Positions 36,411 to 48,007 of a stretch of DNA of 61,672 bases are shown one piece after another. The position numbers and the translations under genes were made by a program. The stretch is from Nitrosomonas sp. GTDB taxonomy: Bacteria > Pseudomonadota > Gammaproteobacteria > Burkholderiales > Nitrosomonadaceae. The stretch lies in NCBI RefSeq assembly GCF_019752095.1, contig NZ_JAIEMO010000044.1:1-61672 (forward strand), given 5' to 3'. The number at the start of each line of letters is the position of its first letter. Position 1 is the first letter of the stretch. Below the pieces are notes generated by a model. That model worked only from the letters and a program-made list of their open reading frames with translations. It did no database searches and was not told the origin of the DNA.

Positions 36411-37040
36411 CTATTTGAGTCTGATAGTTGTTATTTCATCCAGCATGACGCGATGATTCAGATAATCAATAGCAATGGGGAATGCGGTATGGTTACGTAC
36501 CAGCCGCAGGGAGGGGTAAGAATAAACATCCAGGCTTCTTGCCTGTTGAATTTGATGCTGCAATTCATTTTCTATCGCTGTACTCTTCAAATCTTCGATA
36601 AAGGTTTGCGCGTCTAATCCAATCTCACGGGCGCACGCTTGCAAGGTTTCTATCAGTGAGGGGTTTTTTGCTTGTTGATAATATGCAGTCTGTATAGCAC
36701 GTATCATTTCCGCTTCAGCATCCGCGCGTTGCTTTTTGGCTGCCAGCACAGACCGGCAGGCCGGATAGGTTGAACGAATAGGTGTGTTACGCGACCAGAA
36801 ATCCCAATTGAAGCGCACTCCAGGAACAGTTTGCTCAATGCGTTGCCATGCCTGCTGCACTATTTTTTGCGTTGCGAGTGGCATCGGCTCGGTGGCATCT
36901 GGTGCGAGCCCGCCCGCGAGATAAACAATCTCTATGTCTGGTGGCAAATCCTGTTGCAATGCAGTCCAGCTTTGGCTGAATGCGTAGCACCAACTGCACA
37001 TAGGATCATGAATGTAATAAAGGTTAGTAGTCAATTTCAA
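36411..37040 (-). CDS. DsbA-family thioredoxin-fold protein, cytoplasmic type
   Basis: 209 residues. The redox motif is C15-S-W-C18 in HDPMCSWCYAFSQSW. The helical insert and a cis-proline region (SLDVYSYPSLRLV) follow, giving a DSBA-like fold of the FrnE/2-hydroxychromene isomerase type. There is no signal peptide, so it works in the cytoplasm, possibly as a disulfide reductase or isomerase. The start is a TTG with a weak ribosome binding site; no ATG is available. The gene stands alone between the lipase modules and ispB. Confidence 0.8.
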   Translation of the reverse strand: MKLTTNLYYIHDPMCSWCYAFSQSWTALQQDLPPDIEIVYLAGGLAPDATEPMPLATQKIVQQAWQRIEQTVPGVRFNWDFWSRNTPIRSTYPACRSVLAAKKQRADAEAEMIRAIQTAYYQQAKNPSLIETLQACAREIGLDAQTFIEDLKSTAIENELQHQIQQARSLDVYSYPSLRLVRNHTAFPIAIDYLNHRVMLDEITTIRLK

Positions 37041-37279
37041 AATAGCATCACTTTAGAACAAATAGATTCAATTGACCGTGTATAACCATGTCGGTTTTTG
37101 TCAATCACTTGTTGTTTTGTCCAAATATACTGAAACAGGAAAAACTGCCGGCAAACCGGGAAGATTGATGCGGAATCAAGCGAGAATTGATATGGCAAGT
37201 CTCTCAGGAACAATTTTCTAACGATTCAGGTTAGGAATTTTTGGCCAAATGAATACAATCGATCCAAACTCTAATCATT

Positions 37280-38248
37280 TTAATGATTGCGTGTAACCGC
37301 GAAACTTGCTAATTGCAACAGGCACTTTTTATTTTCTGAATCTGGCAGGGAAACTATTGCAGCCACTGCAGTTGCTACTTCATCTTCAGCACATTTTTTT
37401 GTATATTCTAAAGCTGCTGTTTGGCGAATCACATTCAGGACGGGTTCAAAACCATCTTTTCCGCCATCTTCAATTGCCTTGCGAATAATATTAGCTTGTT
37501 CCTCTGTACCCATACGTATGGCATATATTAGCGGCAGTGTAGGTTTTCCTTCAGTCAGATCGTCACCTAAATTTTTTCCAATATCTTGATTATTACCAGA
37601 ATAATCTAGCATGTCATCGACAAGCTGAAACGCGGTTCCTAAATGCATACCATAAATTGACATCGCATTTTCTTCTTCGGGTGTGGCATTACCTAATATT
37701 GCGCCTAGTCGGCTTGCTGCTTCGAATAATTTAGCTGTTTTAAATCGAATTACTTGCAGATAGTTTTCTTCGGAGACTTGTGGATCACGGCAATTGAGTA
37801 ACTGTAAAACTTCACCCTCAGCAATTGTGTTGGTCGCATCAGCAAGCACTTGCATCACACGCATATTGTCGACATCCACCATCATCTGGAACGCGCGAGA
37901 ATAAAGAAAATCCCCTACTAAAACGCTGGCTGCATTGCCAAACAATGCATTGGCGGTTTCTCTATTGCGCCGCAACTCCGATTCATCCACCACATCATCG
38001 TGCAATAGCGTTGCGGTATGAATAAACTCAATAACGGCTGCCAAGTTATAATGGAATTTTCCAGAGTAACCAAAAGCGCCCGCGGATAATATGACTAAGG
38101 CAGGACGCAAACGCTTGCCACCACTGTTAATGATATACTCACTAACTTGACGAATCAGCAGGACATGGGAATGTAATTTATCCCGTATGACATTGTCGAC
38201 TATGCTCATATCTTGAGCAATAAAACTTCTTATATGTTCGATTGACAC
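37280..38248 (-). CDS. ispB: Octaprenyl diphosphate synthase
   Basis: 322 residues from a GTG at 38248 with AAGG seven bases before it. The two aspartate-rich motifs are LLHDDVVDESELRR (first, DDxxD) and QLVDDMLDYSGN (second, DDxxD). SGGKRLRPAL near the N-terminus binds the allylic pyrophosphate. It extends farnesyl diphosphate with isopentenyl units to the side chain of ubiquinone, which feeds the bc1 complex encoded at 3.8-6.4 kb. It is divergent from rplU, the usual arrangement. Chain length cannot be told from sequence alone. Confidence 0.93.
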   Translation of the reverse strand: MSIEHIRSFIAQDMSIVDNVIRDKLHSHVLLIRQVSEYIINSGGKRLRPALVILSAGAFGYSGKFHYNLAAVIEFIHTATLLHDDVVDESELRRNRETANALFGNAASVLVGDFLYSRAFQMMVDVDNMRVMQVLADATNTIAEGEVLQLLNCRDPQVSEENYLQVIRFKTAKLFEAASRLGAILGNATPEEENAMSIYGMHLGTAFQLVDDMLDYSGNNQDIGKNLGDDLTEGKPTLPLIYAIRMGTEEQANIIRKAIEDGGKDGFEPVLNVIRQTAALEYTKKCAEDEVATAVAAIVSLPDSENKKCLLQLASFAVTRNH

Positions 38249-38271
38249 AATATTACCTTGTAGAAAACGCT

Positions 38272-38301
38272 ATGTTAGGAATGACAATACCCAAGTGTCA
38301 A
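38272..38301 (-). promoter_or_regulatory. Sigma-70-type promoter for ispB
   Basis: On the minus strand a perfect TTGACA (38301-38296) is followed after 18 bases by TAACAT (38277-38272), about 24 bases before the ispB GTG. Only the -10 deviates from consensus. Confidence 0.5.
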
Positions 38302-38395
38302 GCAGAATGATTAATCGTTAGAAATTTTCCACCACAATCAAGGGTTATTTATGTATAATTCGCGGTTCTGTATAAGGGAAGTATGGAGTTAAAAC

Positions 38396-38707
38396 ATGTA
38401 TGCGGTCATAAAAACCGGCGGTAAGCAATATAAAATTCAGGTGGGTGAGAAATTGAAAATAGAGCAGCTGAAAGTGGAAACTGGCAGCGAGCTTATTATC
38501 GATCAAGTATTGATGGTTGCCAAAGATGACAAAGTATCGGTGGGAACACCACTGGTTAGTGGTGCAACAGTCAGCGCAACTGTACTCGGGCAAGGACGTC
38601 ACGATAAGATTCGCATTTTCAAGATGCGGCGTCGCAAACACTACCAAAGGCATCAAGGTCACCGGCAGAATTACACTGAAATTGAAATTACGGGCATTTC
38701 AGCTTAA
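38396..38707 (+). CDS. rplU: 50S ribosomal protein L21
   Basis: 103 residues, the normal length. Starts [20 protein letters not shown], contains the [22 protein letters not shown]-binding stretch. It binds 23S rRNA in the large subunit. A TATAAT at 38354-38359, 37 bases before the ATG, is the probable -10 element on the plus strand, though no consensus -35 is visible. First gene of rplU-rpmA-obgE-proB. Confidence 0.98.
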   Translation: MYAVIKTGGKQYKIQVGEKLKIEQLKVETGSELIIDQVLMVAKDDKVSVGTPLVSGATVSATVLGQGRHDKIRIFKMRRRKHYQRHQGHRQNYTEIEITGISA

Positions 38708-38718
38708 GGAGTTGATAA

Positions 38719-38976
38719 ATGGCACATAAGAAAGCAGGCGGAAGCTCAAGAAATGGGCGCGATTCACACTCAAAACGTCTTGGAGTCAAGCGCTATGGTG
38801 GTGAATTAATTTCAGCAGGGTCAATCATTATCAGACAACGCGGCACACAAGTTCATCCGGGAGAAAATGTAGGCATCGGTAAGGATCATACTCTATTTGC
38901 CAAAGTGACAGGAAAAGTGAGCTTCAGCATAAAAGGTGCATTTAGGCGTAAAACAGCAAGCGTGATACCTGCATAA
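38719..38976 (+). CDS. rpmA: 50S ribosomal protein L27
   Basis: 85 residues. The conserved N-terminus [20 protein letters not shown] and the [19 protein letters not shown] segment identify it. Its flexible N-terminal tail reaches the peptidyl transferase centre. It follows rplU by 11 bases and is followed by an intrinsic terminator at 39006-39038, so it ends the ribosomal protein transcript. Confidence 0.98.
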   Translation: MAHKKAGGSSRNGRDSHSKRLGVKRYGGELISAGSIIIRQRGTQVHPGENVGIGKDHTLFAKVTGKVSFSIKGAFRRKTASVIPA

Positions 38977-39005
38977 AGAATAGAAATAGAATAACGCACT
39001 TACTC

Positions 39006-41248
<2,243 letters not shown>

Positions 41249-41306
41249 TTTGTAGACACAATTATGTACTGAATTTTTCGTCTAGTTGATTTACTTGCAA
41301 GAATCA

Positions 41307-42422
41307 ATGACCATTCCATTCGATAAAAACACACAACGCATCGCCGCCATTGATTGGCTACGTGGAATTGTCATGATTCTGATGGCGCTGGACCATGCCT
41401 CATGGTATTTCAATACCAATCGAATCTTTGCGGATTCCATACTGCTGTATGAACCTGGTCTGCAATTTCCGGCCGATCAATTTTTCACTCGCTGGATCAC
41501 TCACATCTGCGCGCCCACTTTTATTTTTTTGGCAGGCATATCCATTGCCATCAGCAATTTCCAGCAACGGCAGCAAGGCATCAGTAATGCGGTCATTGAC
41601 CGCGAATTACTGTTCCGCGGTGCTTTTATTGCTTTAATTGATTTAGGCTTATTCTCGCTGGTTTCTGGCAAACCCATATTTCAGGTGCTCTATGCCATCG
41701 GCATCAGCATGATGTTGATGGTTTATCTACAACGGCTCGGAATCCGTATGGCTTTCTTTCTAGCACTATTGCTCATTGTCGGCAGCGAATTATTGCTCAT
41801 GGAACTGTGGCAACCAGGCGGCAAGGTTCCCTTCTGGCTGGCAATCACTTTCGCGCCTGTATTCGGCGAAACCTACACCGCGCTCTACCCTGCATTACCG
41901 TGGCTGGGCATCATGCTATTGGGTTGGGTGTTCGGTCAACGGCTCATCGCAGCACAATCGGATTCATGGGCAGTTAACCGTATGCTGATGACCATCGGCT
42001 GGTTCATGCTGATTTTGTTTGTGGTGATTCGCGGGCTGGATGGTTACGGCAATATGTTCATGCACTTGGAAGGAAATACGCTGATACAATGGCTGCATGT
42101 TAGCAAATATCCGCCAAGTCTCGCCTACACCTTGCTGGAACTCGGTTTGATGGCAATTGTTCTTGCGCTGCTGATGCGTCTTGAGTCCATTAAAAAAGCC
42201 ATTAACCCCAACAGCCCCGTGCTTGTCTTCGGACAAACTGCACTATTCTTTTATCTAGCGCACTTCTGCGTGCTACTAGCACTGAAACCGCTATTCGAGC
42301 GCGGCAGCTTGGAACAAACTTACTGGATCACGTTGCTGGTGCTGATCATTCTATATCCAATCTGCCGCATTTACCGCTCACTAAAATACCGCTATCCACA
42401 AAGTTTATTGCGTTTCTTGTGA
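41307..42422 (+). CDS. DUF1624-type membrane protein (acyltransferase-like)
   Basis: 371 residues from the ATG at 41307; an upstream TTG frame has no support. Around ten membrane helices. The N-terminal RIAAIDWLRGIVMILMALDH signature, with the later WITHICAPTFIFLAGIS, is that of the DUF1624/heparan-alpha-glucosaminide N-acetyltransferase-like family. Family members are thought to move acyl groups across the membrane, but the bacterial substrate is unknown. The gene follows proB by 58 bases and is followed by a lipoprotein gene. No clear operon partner gives a function. Confidence 0.78.
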   Translation: MTIPFDKNTQRIAAIDWLRGIVMILMALDHASWYFNTNRIFADSILLYEPGLQFPADQFFTRWITHICAPTFIFLAGISIAISNFQQRQQGISNAVIDRELLFRGAFIALIDLGLFSLVSGKPIFQVLYAIGISMMLMVYLQRLGIRMAFFLALLLIVGSELLLMELWQPGGKVPFWLAITFAPVFGETYTALYPALPWLGIMLLGWVFGQRLIAAQSDSWAVNRMLMTIGWFMLILFVVIRGLDGYGNMFMHLEGNTLIQWLHVSKYPPSLAYTLLELGLMAIVLALLMRLESIKKAINPNSPVLVFGQTALFFYLAHFCVLLALKPLFERGSLEQTYWITLLVLIILYPICRIYRSLKYRYPQSLLRFL

Positions 42423-42468
42423 ACAAAACTCTAATTAAAAAGTGAAAGAACAAAAAGGAGCCAAACTA

Positions 42469-43083
42469 ATGCAGATCAGAATAATTAGAGGATTATGTCT
42501 AAGTATCGTTTTAACAGGATATTTGGCAGGATGCACAACCACCCAAAAAATAACAAATTCAGCCAGAACACCAACCGAACAGTTGTTAATAAGTGAAGCG
42601 GTAATGCGCAGTCTTGCCAAACCATCAGATTTCTCTTTGCCTATTCCTAAAGGCTCTGTGGTTAAACTTGATCTATTCGGAATGAGCGGGGATAAAGACT
42701 TAGTGAAGGGGATTATTGCGGGCTGGCTAGGGCAGCAGGGTTATATCGCACAAGAAGAGTCTGCTACCTATCGCATGAATATTGTAGTCGATTCCTTAGG
42801 AACCGAATATGGCAACACTTTCTTTGGGGTTCCTCCGATTACGGCGGCTTTAATCCCCATTTCATTACCCAAGCTATCACTTTATGAGGCTGATTATCAG
42901 ACAGGATATTCCAAATTTCATTTGGATATCTTTGAGATACCATCAGGTCATTTCGTTGGCACGGCAGCATTCATGGCTAACACACATTTTAATGAGCACA
43001 CCGTACTGTTCGTATTTACGTTCACAAGAACCGACTTAGCATCGCCCCCATCCGTTGGAAATTTCACAAATCTGGTACGTTAG
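42469..43083 (+). CDS. Lipoprotein, DUF6655-like
   Basis: 204 residues from the ATG at 42469; AAGGAG lies eight bases before it, which settles the start over a GTG nine codons upstream. The lipobox is TGYLAGC, giving a lipidated Cys near residue 21, followed by TTTQKITNSARTPTEQLL. The TARTPTEQLL-like beginning recalls DUF6655 lipoproteins; I am not certain. The rest has GDKDLVKGIIAGWLGQQGY and a hydrophobic GVPPITAALIPISLP loop. Outer membrane attachment is likely. No function is known. It converges on the PhoX-like gene with a 36-base gap. Confidence 0.68.
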   Translation: MQIRIIRGLCLSIVLTGYLAGCTTTQKITNSARTPTEQLLISEAVMRSLAKPSDFSLPIPKGSVVKLDLFGMSGDKDLVKGIIAGWLGQQGYIAQEESATYRMNIVVDSLGTEYGNTFFGVPPITAALIPISLPKLSLYEADYQTGYSKFHLDIFEIPSGHFVGTAAFMANTHFNEHTVLFVFTFTRTDLASPPSVGNFTNLVR

Positions 43084-43119
43084 CAGACGACGCTGCTATC
43101 GGGAATGCATCGGTTTCTT

Positions 43120-44295
43120 TTAGAATGGCCCCGTAATTTCATAGGTCACGCCATTTTCAACCAATCCTGTTTTGCCGCGTAGCGAGCTAAAATATAGGCG
43201 TGACCCATCTGGACTAAAAGCAGGCCCGGTTATTTCAGAACCATCCTGGCCAACGATTCGCAATATCGGCCTAACCTTACCTTTTGCCAAAGCAACAAGC
43301 TGCATGTTGCCGCCATCTTCAGCAATCAATAATTCTCCTGCGGCATTGCTCGTGATGCTGTCCACTCCAGTAAGTACAGGCTCTGCATATAATGCTGCAT
43401 CGTAGATAATACTCAGGGATTGTTTTAGAACATCATACGCCCACACTCGGTTATCACCCTTGGTTGAAAAATAGACAATACCGTGTCGATACCAGATACC
43501 TTCTCCACCATTAAACTGAGTACAGTTAGAGATTTGTTTACGTGTAGGAAGAAAGGTTGCCAATGGGTCGGGCACAACATTCCAGTGCACTGCCCCGGTA
43601 TTTTTATCAATGACCTCGGCAATTTCCAGAACTCCATTATCCAAATCAGGTTTCCCTTCCGTATCAAATGAATAAGCTGTGTAACGATATAAGCATCCAT
43701 CCGTCTCATCTTCGGTTAGATAAATTTGCTTTCGTACGAAATCCACAGCAACCGCTTCGTGCCGAAATAAGCCTAAAGCGCTTCTGGGTTGCGCGGCTTT
43801 TCTCCCTGATGGATAGCATTCCCATACCTGTCCTCTATCAACTTCTTCACAAGACAACCAAGTCCACCACGGAGTTTTACCACCAGAACAATTTCGATAA
43901 GTCTGATTCAAAATGGAATACGCATCAATAATATCTCCCTGAGGATTGAAGCGTAATGCACCCACACCACCGCCTCCATCGTCAATCTCGCTGTTGGAAA
44001 CGTATATCCAGCCACCATTCTTAACACGAAAAACAGCACCGCCATCGGGAGCGGCGTGCCAGATATAGCCAAAAAGTTTCTGCCCTGAGTGCGCCACAAT
44101 TCGAGAGGTAAAGCCCTGTGGCAAGCATATGCCATTAGCATCTGCTGGCTCCAAATTACCCAAGGACAACAACGAAGAAGCTGCAGCTCTGGCAGGTTTT
44201 GGTAGTAAAATACCACCAAAAAACGCCCCCAAACCCATAAAGCTGTATTGCAAAAATCTACGACGTTCAATATCCATAATATCAAATCTGGTCAT
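43120..44295 (-). CDS. PhoX-like (DUF839) exported protein with Tat signal
   Basis: 391 residues. A twin-arginine motif (ERRRFLQYSFMGLG) and a cleavage region KPARAAA near residue 38 imply Tat export as a folded, probably metal-containing protein. The body has the DUF839 beta-propeller character: IWHAAPDGGAVF, GGWIYVSNSEIDDGGGGVGALRFN, WWTWLSCEEVDRGQVWECYP, YLTEDETDGCLYRY. PhoX enzymes are calcium- and iron-dependent alkaline phosphatases, but many DUF839 proteins are shorter and uncharacterised, and this one is shorter than classical PhoX. GAGG sits upstream of the ATG. It lies downstream of the LicD/cytidylyltransferase fusion on the same strand. Confidence 0.78.
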   Translation of the reverse strand: MTRFDIMDIERRRFLQYSFMGLGAFFGGILLPKPARAAASSLLSLGNLEPADANGICLPQGFTSRIVAHSGQKLFGYIWHAAPDGGAVFRVKNGGWIYVSNSEIDDGGGGVGALRFNPQGDIIDAYSILNQTYRNCSGGKTPWWTWLSCEEVDRGQVWECYPSGRKAAQPRSALGLFRHEAVAVDFVRKQIYLTEDETDGCLYRYTAYSFDTEGKPDLDNGVLEIAEVIDKNTGAVHWNVVPDPLATFLPTRKQISNCTQFNGGEGIWYRHGIVYFSTKGDNRVWAYDVLKQSLSIIYDAALYAEPVLTGVDSITSNAAGELLIAEDGGNMQLVALAKGKVRPILRIVGQDGSEITGPAFSPDGSRLYFSSLRGKTGLVENGVTYEITGPF

Positions 44296-44415
44296 CTTCT
44301 AATAACCTCATTTTTGAAAATGCCATGATATGATATTACCCTTCTATTATAAGGGATATAATACAGCGGTATTTCAGCTTCTTCTTTCCATATACTTCAA
44401 ATCTGATGTGTGCGG

Positions 44416-45972
44416 TTAACTCTTCGCATCTGTTTGTTTTCTCCCTGCACCTTCCTGAATGCGCAGGACTAAATCAGAAGTGGAAATCCCAGGAGTATAT
44501 GACAGCTCCTGTATCATTTCAGCCGACAACATGTTACATAATTTGTATTTCTCCTGACGCTCCTGTTCAGATGCACAAGCAAAAGTATAAATATCGAAAC
44601 CATGCTCTAGCATATATTCCTGGGTAACTCTCGGCGGTGTTTCCGTCATGACGGCATCGACATATTTACAAGCGGCCACAACTGCAGCGCGCTCCGCCTG
44701 TTTCATAACGGGGAATTTTCCTTTATTTTCTAGTACGCGTTGATCGGACACCACGCAGACTGTCAAATGCGTTCCCAATGCACGTGCCTCCCGGAGAAAA
44801 TTGATATGGCCTTCGTGAAATAAATCAGCCACCATGCGCGTATATACGCGCTTCTGTAACTGATTTTTCGGCCACAGCGGCATTTCGCGGTTTAATCGCA
44901 CAATGGCACGCTCCATCCATTGGCGGCTACGCAATGCAAGCACGTCATCGGGATCTTTTAACGCAATCTGGTGCGCATAACACCATGCTTTGGCCAAGTC
45001 TCCCAGTAACCAATGTTGTGTCAGCCGGTGATACGCATAGCAACGCACCAGCAATGTAAAATTCTCCAGATTGAGCGCAGACACCACAGTATCCCAATTG
45101 GGATTAGGTGTGCGCCAATCGCCATAAAATGCCCGTAGAATCTTTTCCGGCTGACGTGGAAACCAGACGCTGCCATAGTCGGCATTTCGTTGCATCAAAT
45201 CAAATTTTGGAAAAACCGATACCCGTTGATAGTCATCCGGATAACCGGGCAAAGCAAACCCCCCCACAATTTGTTTGCCTCTGTCTCGCAAACCGCAGAC
45301 ATCCAGCGTAATACCCAATTCCGGATGTACATAATCACGATAATTGGCATATTCAATGCGCATTGGCACCTTTGCCCATCCTGCCTGTTCGAGAGCGGCA
45401 CAACAAGCATCCCAGGATTCCATTCGTACCGCAATATCGATGTCTTTGTCAAAATCCAATAAACGGCCGTTACGCACCAAACCCAGCAGCGTGCCAGCAA
45501 AAGGAAATACTGGGATATTCAATTGAGCTAATTGCGCACAGGTGGTCCACAACAATTTTTCCGCTTTCCCGGAGACAAAAACATTCGCCTCGGTTTGCAA
45601 CTGTTTGGCTTTTTCCTTTTGCGGCGGGATTTTTCCGGATTTAGCCAGTGCTATCAAATGATTTAAAGCCGCCGTAAAATGCGCTTGCGCTGCTGGCAGA
45701 TCCAATAGAATAAAACTTGCGGTACCCAGCACATGCGCCCAATGCGCTTTATAAAAATCACCTTGCACATGCTCATAAATTGTTGTTGCATAAGCTGGTA
45801 CTGCAACCGCCCGACCGGTGCGCATCGCCAAGGAACACCATAAACGTGCAATATCCTGCGACAAAGGATTTTCGCTTTTAAGCGGCCCCAACAACTCGTC
45901 CGCATCATTGAATTTACCGACTGCGATTAGATCCTTCACTCGGTGCAATGATCCTTCAAGTTCCGAAGTCAT
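44416..45972 (-). CDS. Fusion of a LicD-type phosphotransferase and a cytidylyltransferase
   Basis: 518 residues. Residues 1-130 are helical, TPR-like. Residues about 140-330 resemble LicD: FAGTLLGLVRNGRLLDFDKD followed by IDIAV, with the paired acidic residues D175, D177 and D179. Residues about 385-518 form a cytidylyltransferase: DLFHEGHINFL (HxGH) and YTPGISTSDLVLRI (the TxGIST signature of CCT/ECT-like enzymes). LicD family enzymes transfer phosphocholine-type groups from CDP-alcohols to glycans, and the cytidylyltransferase makes such CDP-alcohols. Both steps on one chain suggest decoration of a surface glycan with phosphocholine, phosphoethanolamine or a similar group. The substrate is unknown. 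Cytoplasmic, no signal. Confidence 0.82.
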   Translation of the reverse strand: MTSELEGSLHRVKDLIAVGKFNDADELLGPLKSENPLSQDIARLWCSLAMRTGRAVAVPAYATTIYEHVQGDFYKAHWAHVLGTASFILLDLPAAQAHFTAALNHLIALAKSGKIPPQKEKAKQLQTEANVFVSGKAEKLLWTTCAQLAQLNIPVFPFAGTLLGLVRNGRLLDFDKDIDIAVRMESWDACCAALEQAGWAKVPMRIEYANYRDYVHPELGITLDVCGLRDRGKQIVGGFALPGYPDDYQRVSVFPKFDLMQRNADYGSVWFPRQPEKILRAFYGDWRTPNPNWDTVVSALNLENFTLLVRCYAYHRLTQHWLLGDLAKAWCYAHQIALKDPDDVLALRSRQWMERAIVRLNREMPLWPKNQLQKRVYTRMVADLFHEGHINFLREARALGTHLTVCVVSDQRVLENKGKFPVMKQAERAAVVAACKYVDAVMTETPPRVTQEYMLEHGFDIYTFACASEQERQEKYKLCNMLSAEMIQELSYTPGISTSDLVLRIQEGAGRKQTDAKS

Positions 45973-46082
45973 AAGACGCCGATCAATGTGTTGTTTCTGA
46001 TAATTGCAATAATCACTTCATCTAGCCTATTTCAATAACGATTCATATCAATGATTGCATTTTAACCATTATTTATTATAAT

Positions 46083-46101
46083 AGGAATCATTCTCATTAT
46101 T
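46083..46101. promoter_or_regulatory. Fur-box-like site upstream of the small RTX gene
   Basis: On the minus strand the 19 bases match the Fur consensus at about 13 positions (ATAATGAGAATGATT core). It lies 62 bases before the ATG of the RTX gene at 46163, a good distance for promoter repression. It suggests iron-responsive control of that gene and perhaps of the divergent LicD fusion. Confidence 0.4.
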
Positions 46102-46162
46102 ATCCACTTAATGAGGTGTTAAATAATTACATCGATTCAATACAAAGTTAGGAGGCCACATT

Positions 46163-46801
46163 ATGGCAGTTACTACAACAAACCGTCCGAATCTGGGATC
46201 GGGATCTATTAAATTTATCGATAACATTCCATTTGAAGGTATCGGGTCTGCCGGATTCGATGACAATGACTTACTCATTATCGGTGATGAACTGGACAAT
46301 ATTCTCACGGGTGGTCCTGGCCATGATGAAATCGACGGTGGTGCAGGTAACGATACCATTACAGGCGGTGCCGGCAATGGTATTCTAAACGGCGGCGACG
46401 GCGACGACATTCTGGATGGTCAAGAAGGCACTGAAAGATTATTTGGGGGTAATGGTGACGATCTGCTCCTTGCAGGTGGCACTGTACCCGTTAGTTTCAT
46501 TAGCCCTGGAGCAGGGGATTTTGACAGACTCAATGGTGGAGCGGGTAACGATACCTTTGGTTTTTATGGGGTTGGAAATTTTCAGATTGCCGACTTCACA
46601 ATTGGCGAGGACCGCTTGTTTTTTGATTCTTCTAAGCTTGGAGTCACTCAAGTCTCAGAATTGGTTTCACACATTACCAACATAGAGGACAAAGGAGACA
46701 GCGGCTTCACGGCTGAGTTCGTCGGTGGTGCAGCATATATTGAAATGGTTGGCGTCAATTTCAACTCGATTACCGCCGACATGGTTGTCTTTGCTCTCTG
46801 A
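46163..46801 (+). CDS. Small RTX calcium-binding secreted protein
   Basis: 212 residues with an excellent ribosome binding site (AGGAGG six bases before the ATG). Residues about 40-110 contain GGxGxDxUx nonapeptide repeats (GGAGNDTITGGAGNGILNGG, GDGDDILDG, GGNGDDLLLAGG), a calcium-binding parallel beta-roll. The C-terminal half (FQIADFTIGEDRLFF onward, ending ITADMVVFAL) resembles the tail of type I-secreted proteins. There is no Sec signal and no enzymatic domain, so it may be a structural or surface protein. Secretion must use a type I exporter encoded elsewhere. A Fur-box-like site precedes it and a hairpin follows. Function unknown. Confidence 0.82.
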   Translation: MAVTTTNRPNLGSGSIKFIDNIPFEGIGSAGFDDNDLLIIGDELDNILTGGPGHDEIDGGAGNDTITGGAGNGILNGGDGDDILDGQEGTERLFGGNGDDLLLAGGTVPVSFISPGAGDFDRLNGGAGNDTFGFYGVGNFQIADFTIGEDRLFFDSSKLGVTQVSELVSHITNIEDKGDSGFTAEFVGGAAYIEMVGVNFNSITADMVVFAL

Positions 46802-46867
46802 TACCCCTCGAACAAAATATTTTTCCATAGTATTTTGTTTTTATTCTTCTCTCAAGTAAGCCACTTT

Positions 46868-46898
46868 AAGTTACTTCCGGTATAACTGGAAGTAGCTT
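46868..46898 (+). terminator. Hairpin after the small RTX gene
   Basis: AAGTTACTTCC (46868-46878) pairs with GGAAGTAGCTT (46888-46898) with one G-U pair and a nine-base loop, 66 bases past the stop. No long T-run follows, so it is a candidate terminator or stabilising hairpin. Confidence 0.45.
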
Positions 46899-47095
46899 GC
46901 GCTTCTTGATAGCTTTCTAATCATACGATACATGACCTATGGTAGCCACCTAGCTCGCTAGTATTCAATCCTGTTCATCCGCTATCTTCATCAACACTTG
47001 ATTAAATTCACTCAGATCTTGCGCTGTTTTTCACCTTTCGCCGCGTTACAGAATATCAGGTTAAACTATGACACTTTCTAATTCCGGATTATGTT

Positions 47096-47515
47096 ATGGA
47101 TGAACAATCTAGTCTGCTGGCTTTATTCACCAGCAGTTTTTTGGCTGCCACTCTCCTTCCGGGTGGATCGGAAGCTGTGCTTGTGGGCGTTTTGCTGGCA
47201 TATCCCGATCTTCACTGGCAAGCGCTTATTTTAGCAACCATCGGTAATACATTGGGCGGAATGAGTTCATATCTCATTGGTCGGCTACTACCGGATGAGA
47301 AAACATTGCATAAAAAATTGGAGGGTAATATGCGAAGTCTGGAGTGGGTACGTCGGCACGGCACTCCTATACTGCTTTTATCCTGGACGCCGCTAATAGG
47401 TGATGTGTTATGTGTGGCTGCCGGATGGCTGCGAGCTAATTGGTTGTGGGCACTGTTATTTATTGCGGTGGGGAAGTTTGCGCGATATTGGGTGATTGCA
47501 ACGGCAATCAATTAG
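47096..47515 (+). CDS. YqaA-type membrane protein (DedA/SNARE-associated family)
   Basis: 139 residues with about four membrane helices. The LLPGGSEAVLVGVLL and ILATIGNTLGGMSSYLIGRLL stretches, and LLLSWTPLIGDVLCVAAGWLR later, match the YqaA branch of the SNARE-associated/DedA superfamily. DedA-type proteins have been linked to lipid flipping and proton-dependent transport, but YqaA itself is not characterised. No strong ribosome binding site is seen. It is a single gene between the small RTX gene and grxD, converging on the latter. Confidence 0.82.
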   Translation: MDEQSSLLALFTSSFLAATLLPGGSEAVLVGVLLAYPDLHWQALILATIGNTLGGMSSYLIGRLLPDEKTLHKKLEGNMRSLEWVRRHGTPILLLSWTPLIGDVLCVAAGWLRANWLWALLFIAVGKFARYWVIATAIN

Positions 47516-47597
47516 CTTGAAATAAAAAATCTGCAGCACGATTCAGCCATTTATCGATGTAAACACCCTGAATCGTTGCTAGCTATCTTAACTGGGA

Positions 47598-47906
47598 TCA
47601 GTTCTCAAATAGTTTCTGTAACTCTCCAGATTGATACATCTCAGTCACGATATCCGAACCGCCGATAAATTCACCATTCACATACAGCTGAGGTATCGTG
47701 GGCCAATTGGAAAAATCCTTGATCCCTTGCCTGACTTCCGGATCTGCCAGAACATCAACCGAGAAAATGTCATCAACACCACAAGCTTTAAGAATATTCA
47801 CAGCATTCGCTGAGAAGCCACATTGCGGTTGGTCTAAAGTGCCTTTCATGTAGAGTACTACCGGATGTGCCGTAATTTGTTGCTCGATTAAATCTTCAAC
47901 GTTCAT
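47598..47906 (-). CDS. grxD: Monothiol glutaredoxin (Grx4/GrxD family)
   Basis: 102 residues from the ATG at 47906, which has GGGAG 11 bases upstream; an ATG three codons earlier has the same motif only three bases away, too close. The active site is CGFS ([13 protein letters not shown]), with VVLYMKGT before it and [20 protein letters not shown] after, all standard. These proteins bind [2Fe-2S] clusters with glutathione and deliver them, often with BolA partners. It ends the hemA-prfA-prmC-grxD run on the minus strand. Confidence 0.94.
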   Translation of the reverse strand: MNVEDLIEQQITAHPVVLYMKGTLDQPQCGFSANAVNILKACGVDDIFSVDVLADPEVRQGIKDFSNWPTIPQLYVNGEFIGGSDIVTEMYQSGELQKLFEN

Positions 47907-48007
47907 AGCGTTCATTTCTCCCAAAGATTATTCCAAAATATTTTATATAGAAACAAGAAAACAACATCATTAATTAGTACATTAGAACCATAATATAGTT
48001 ATATGGT

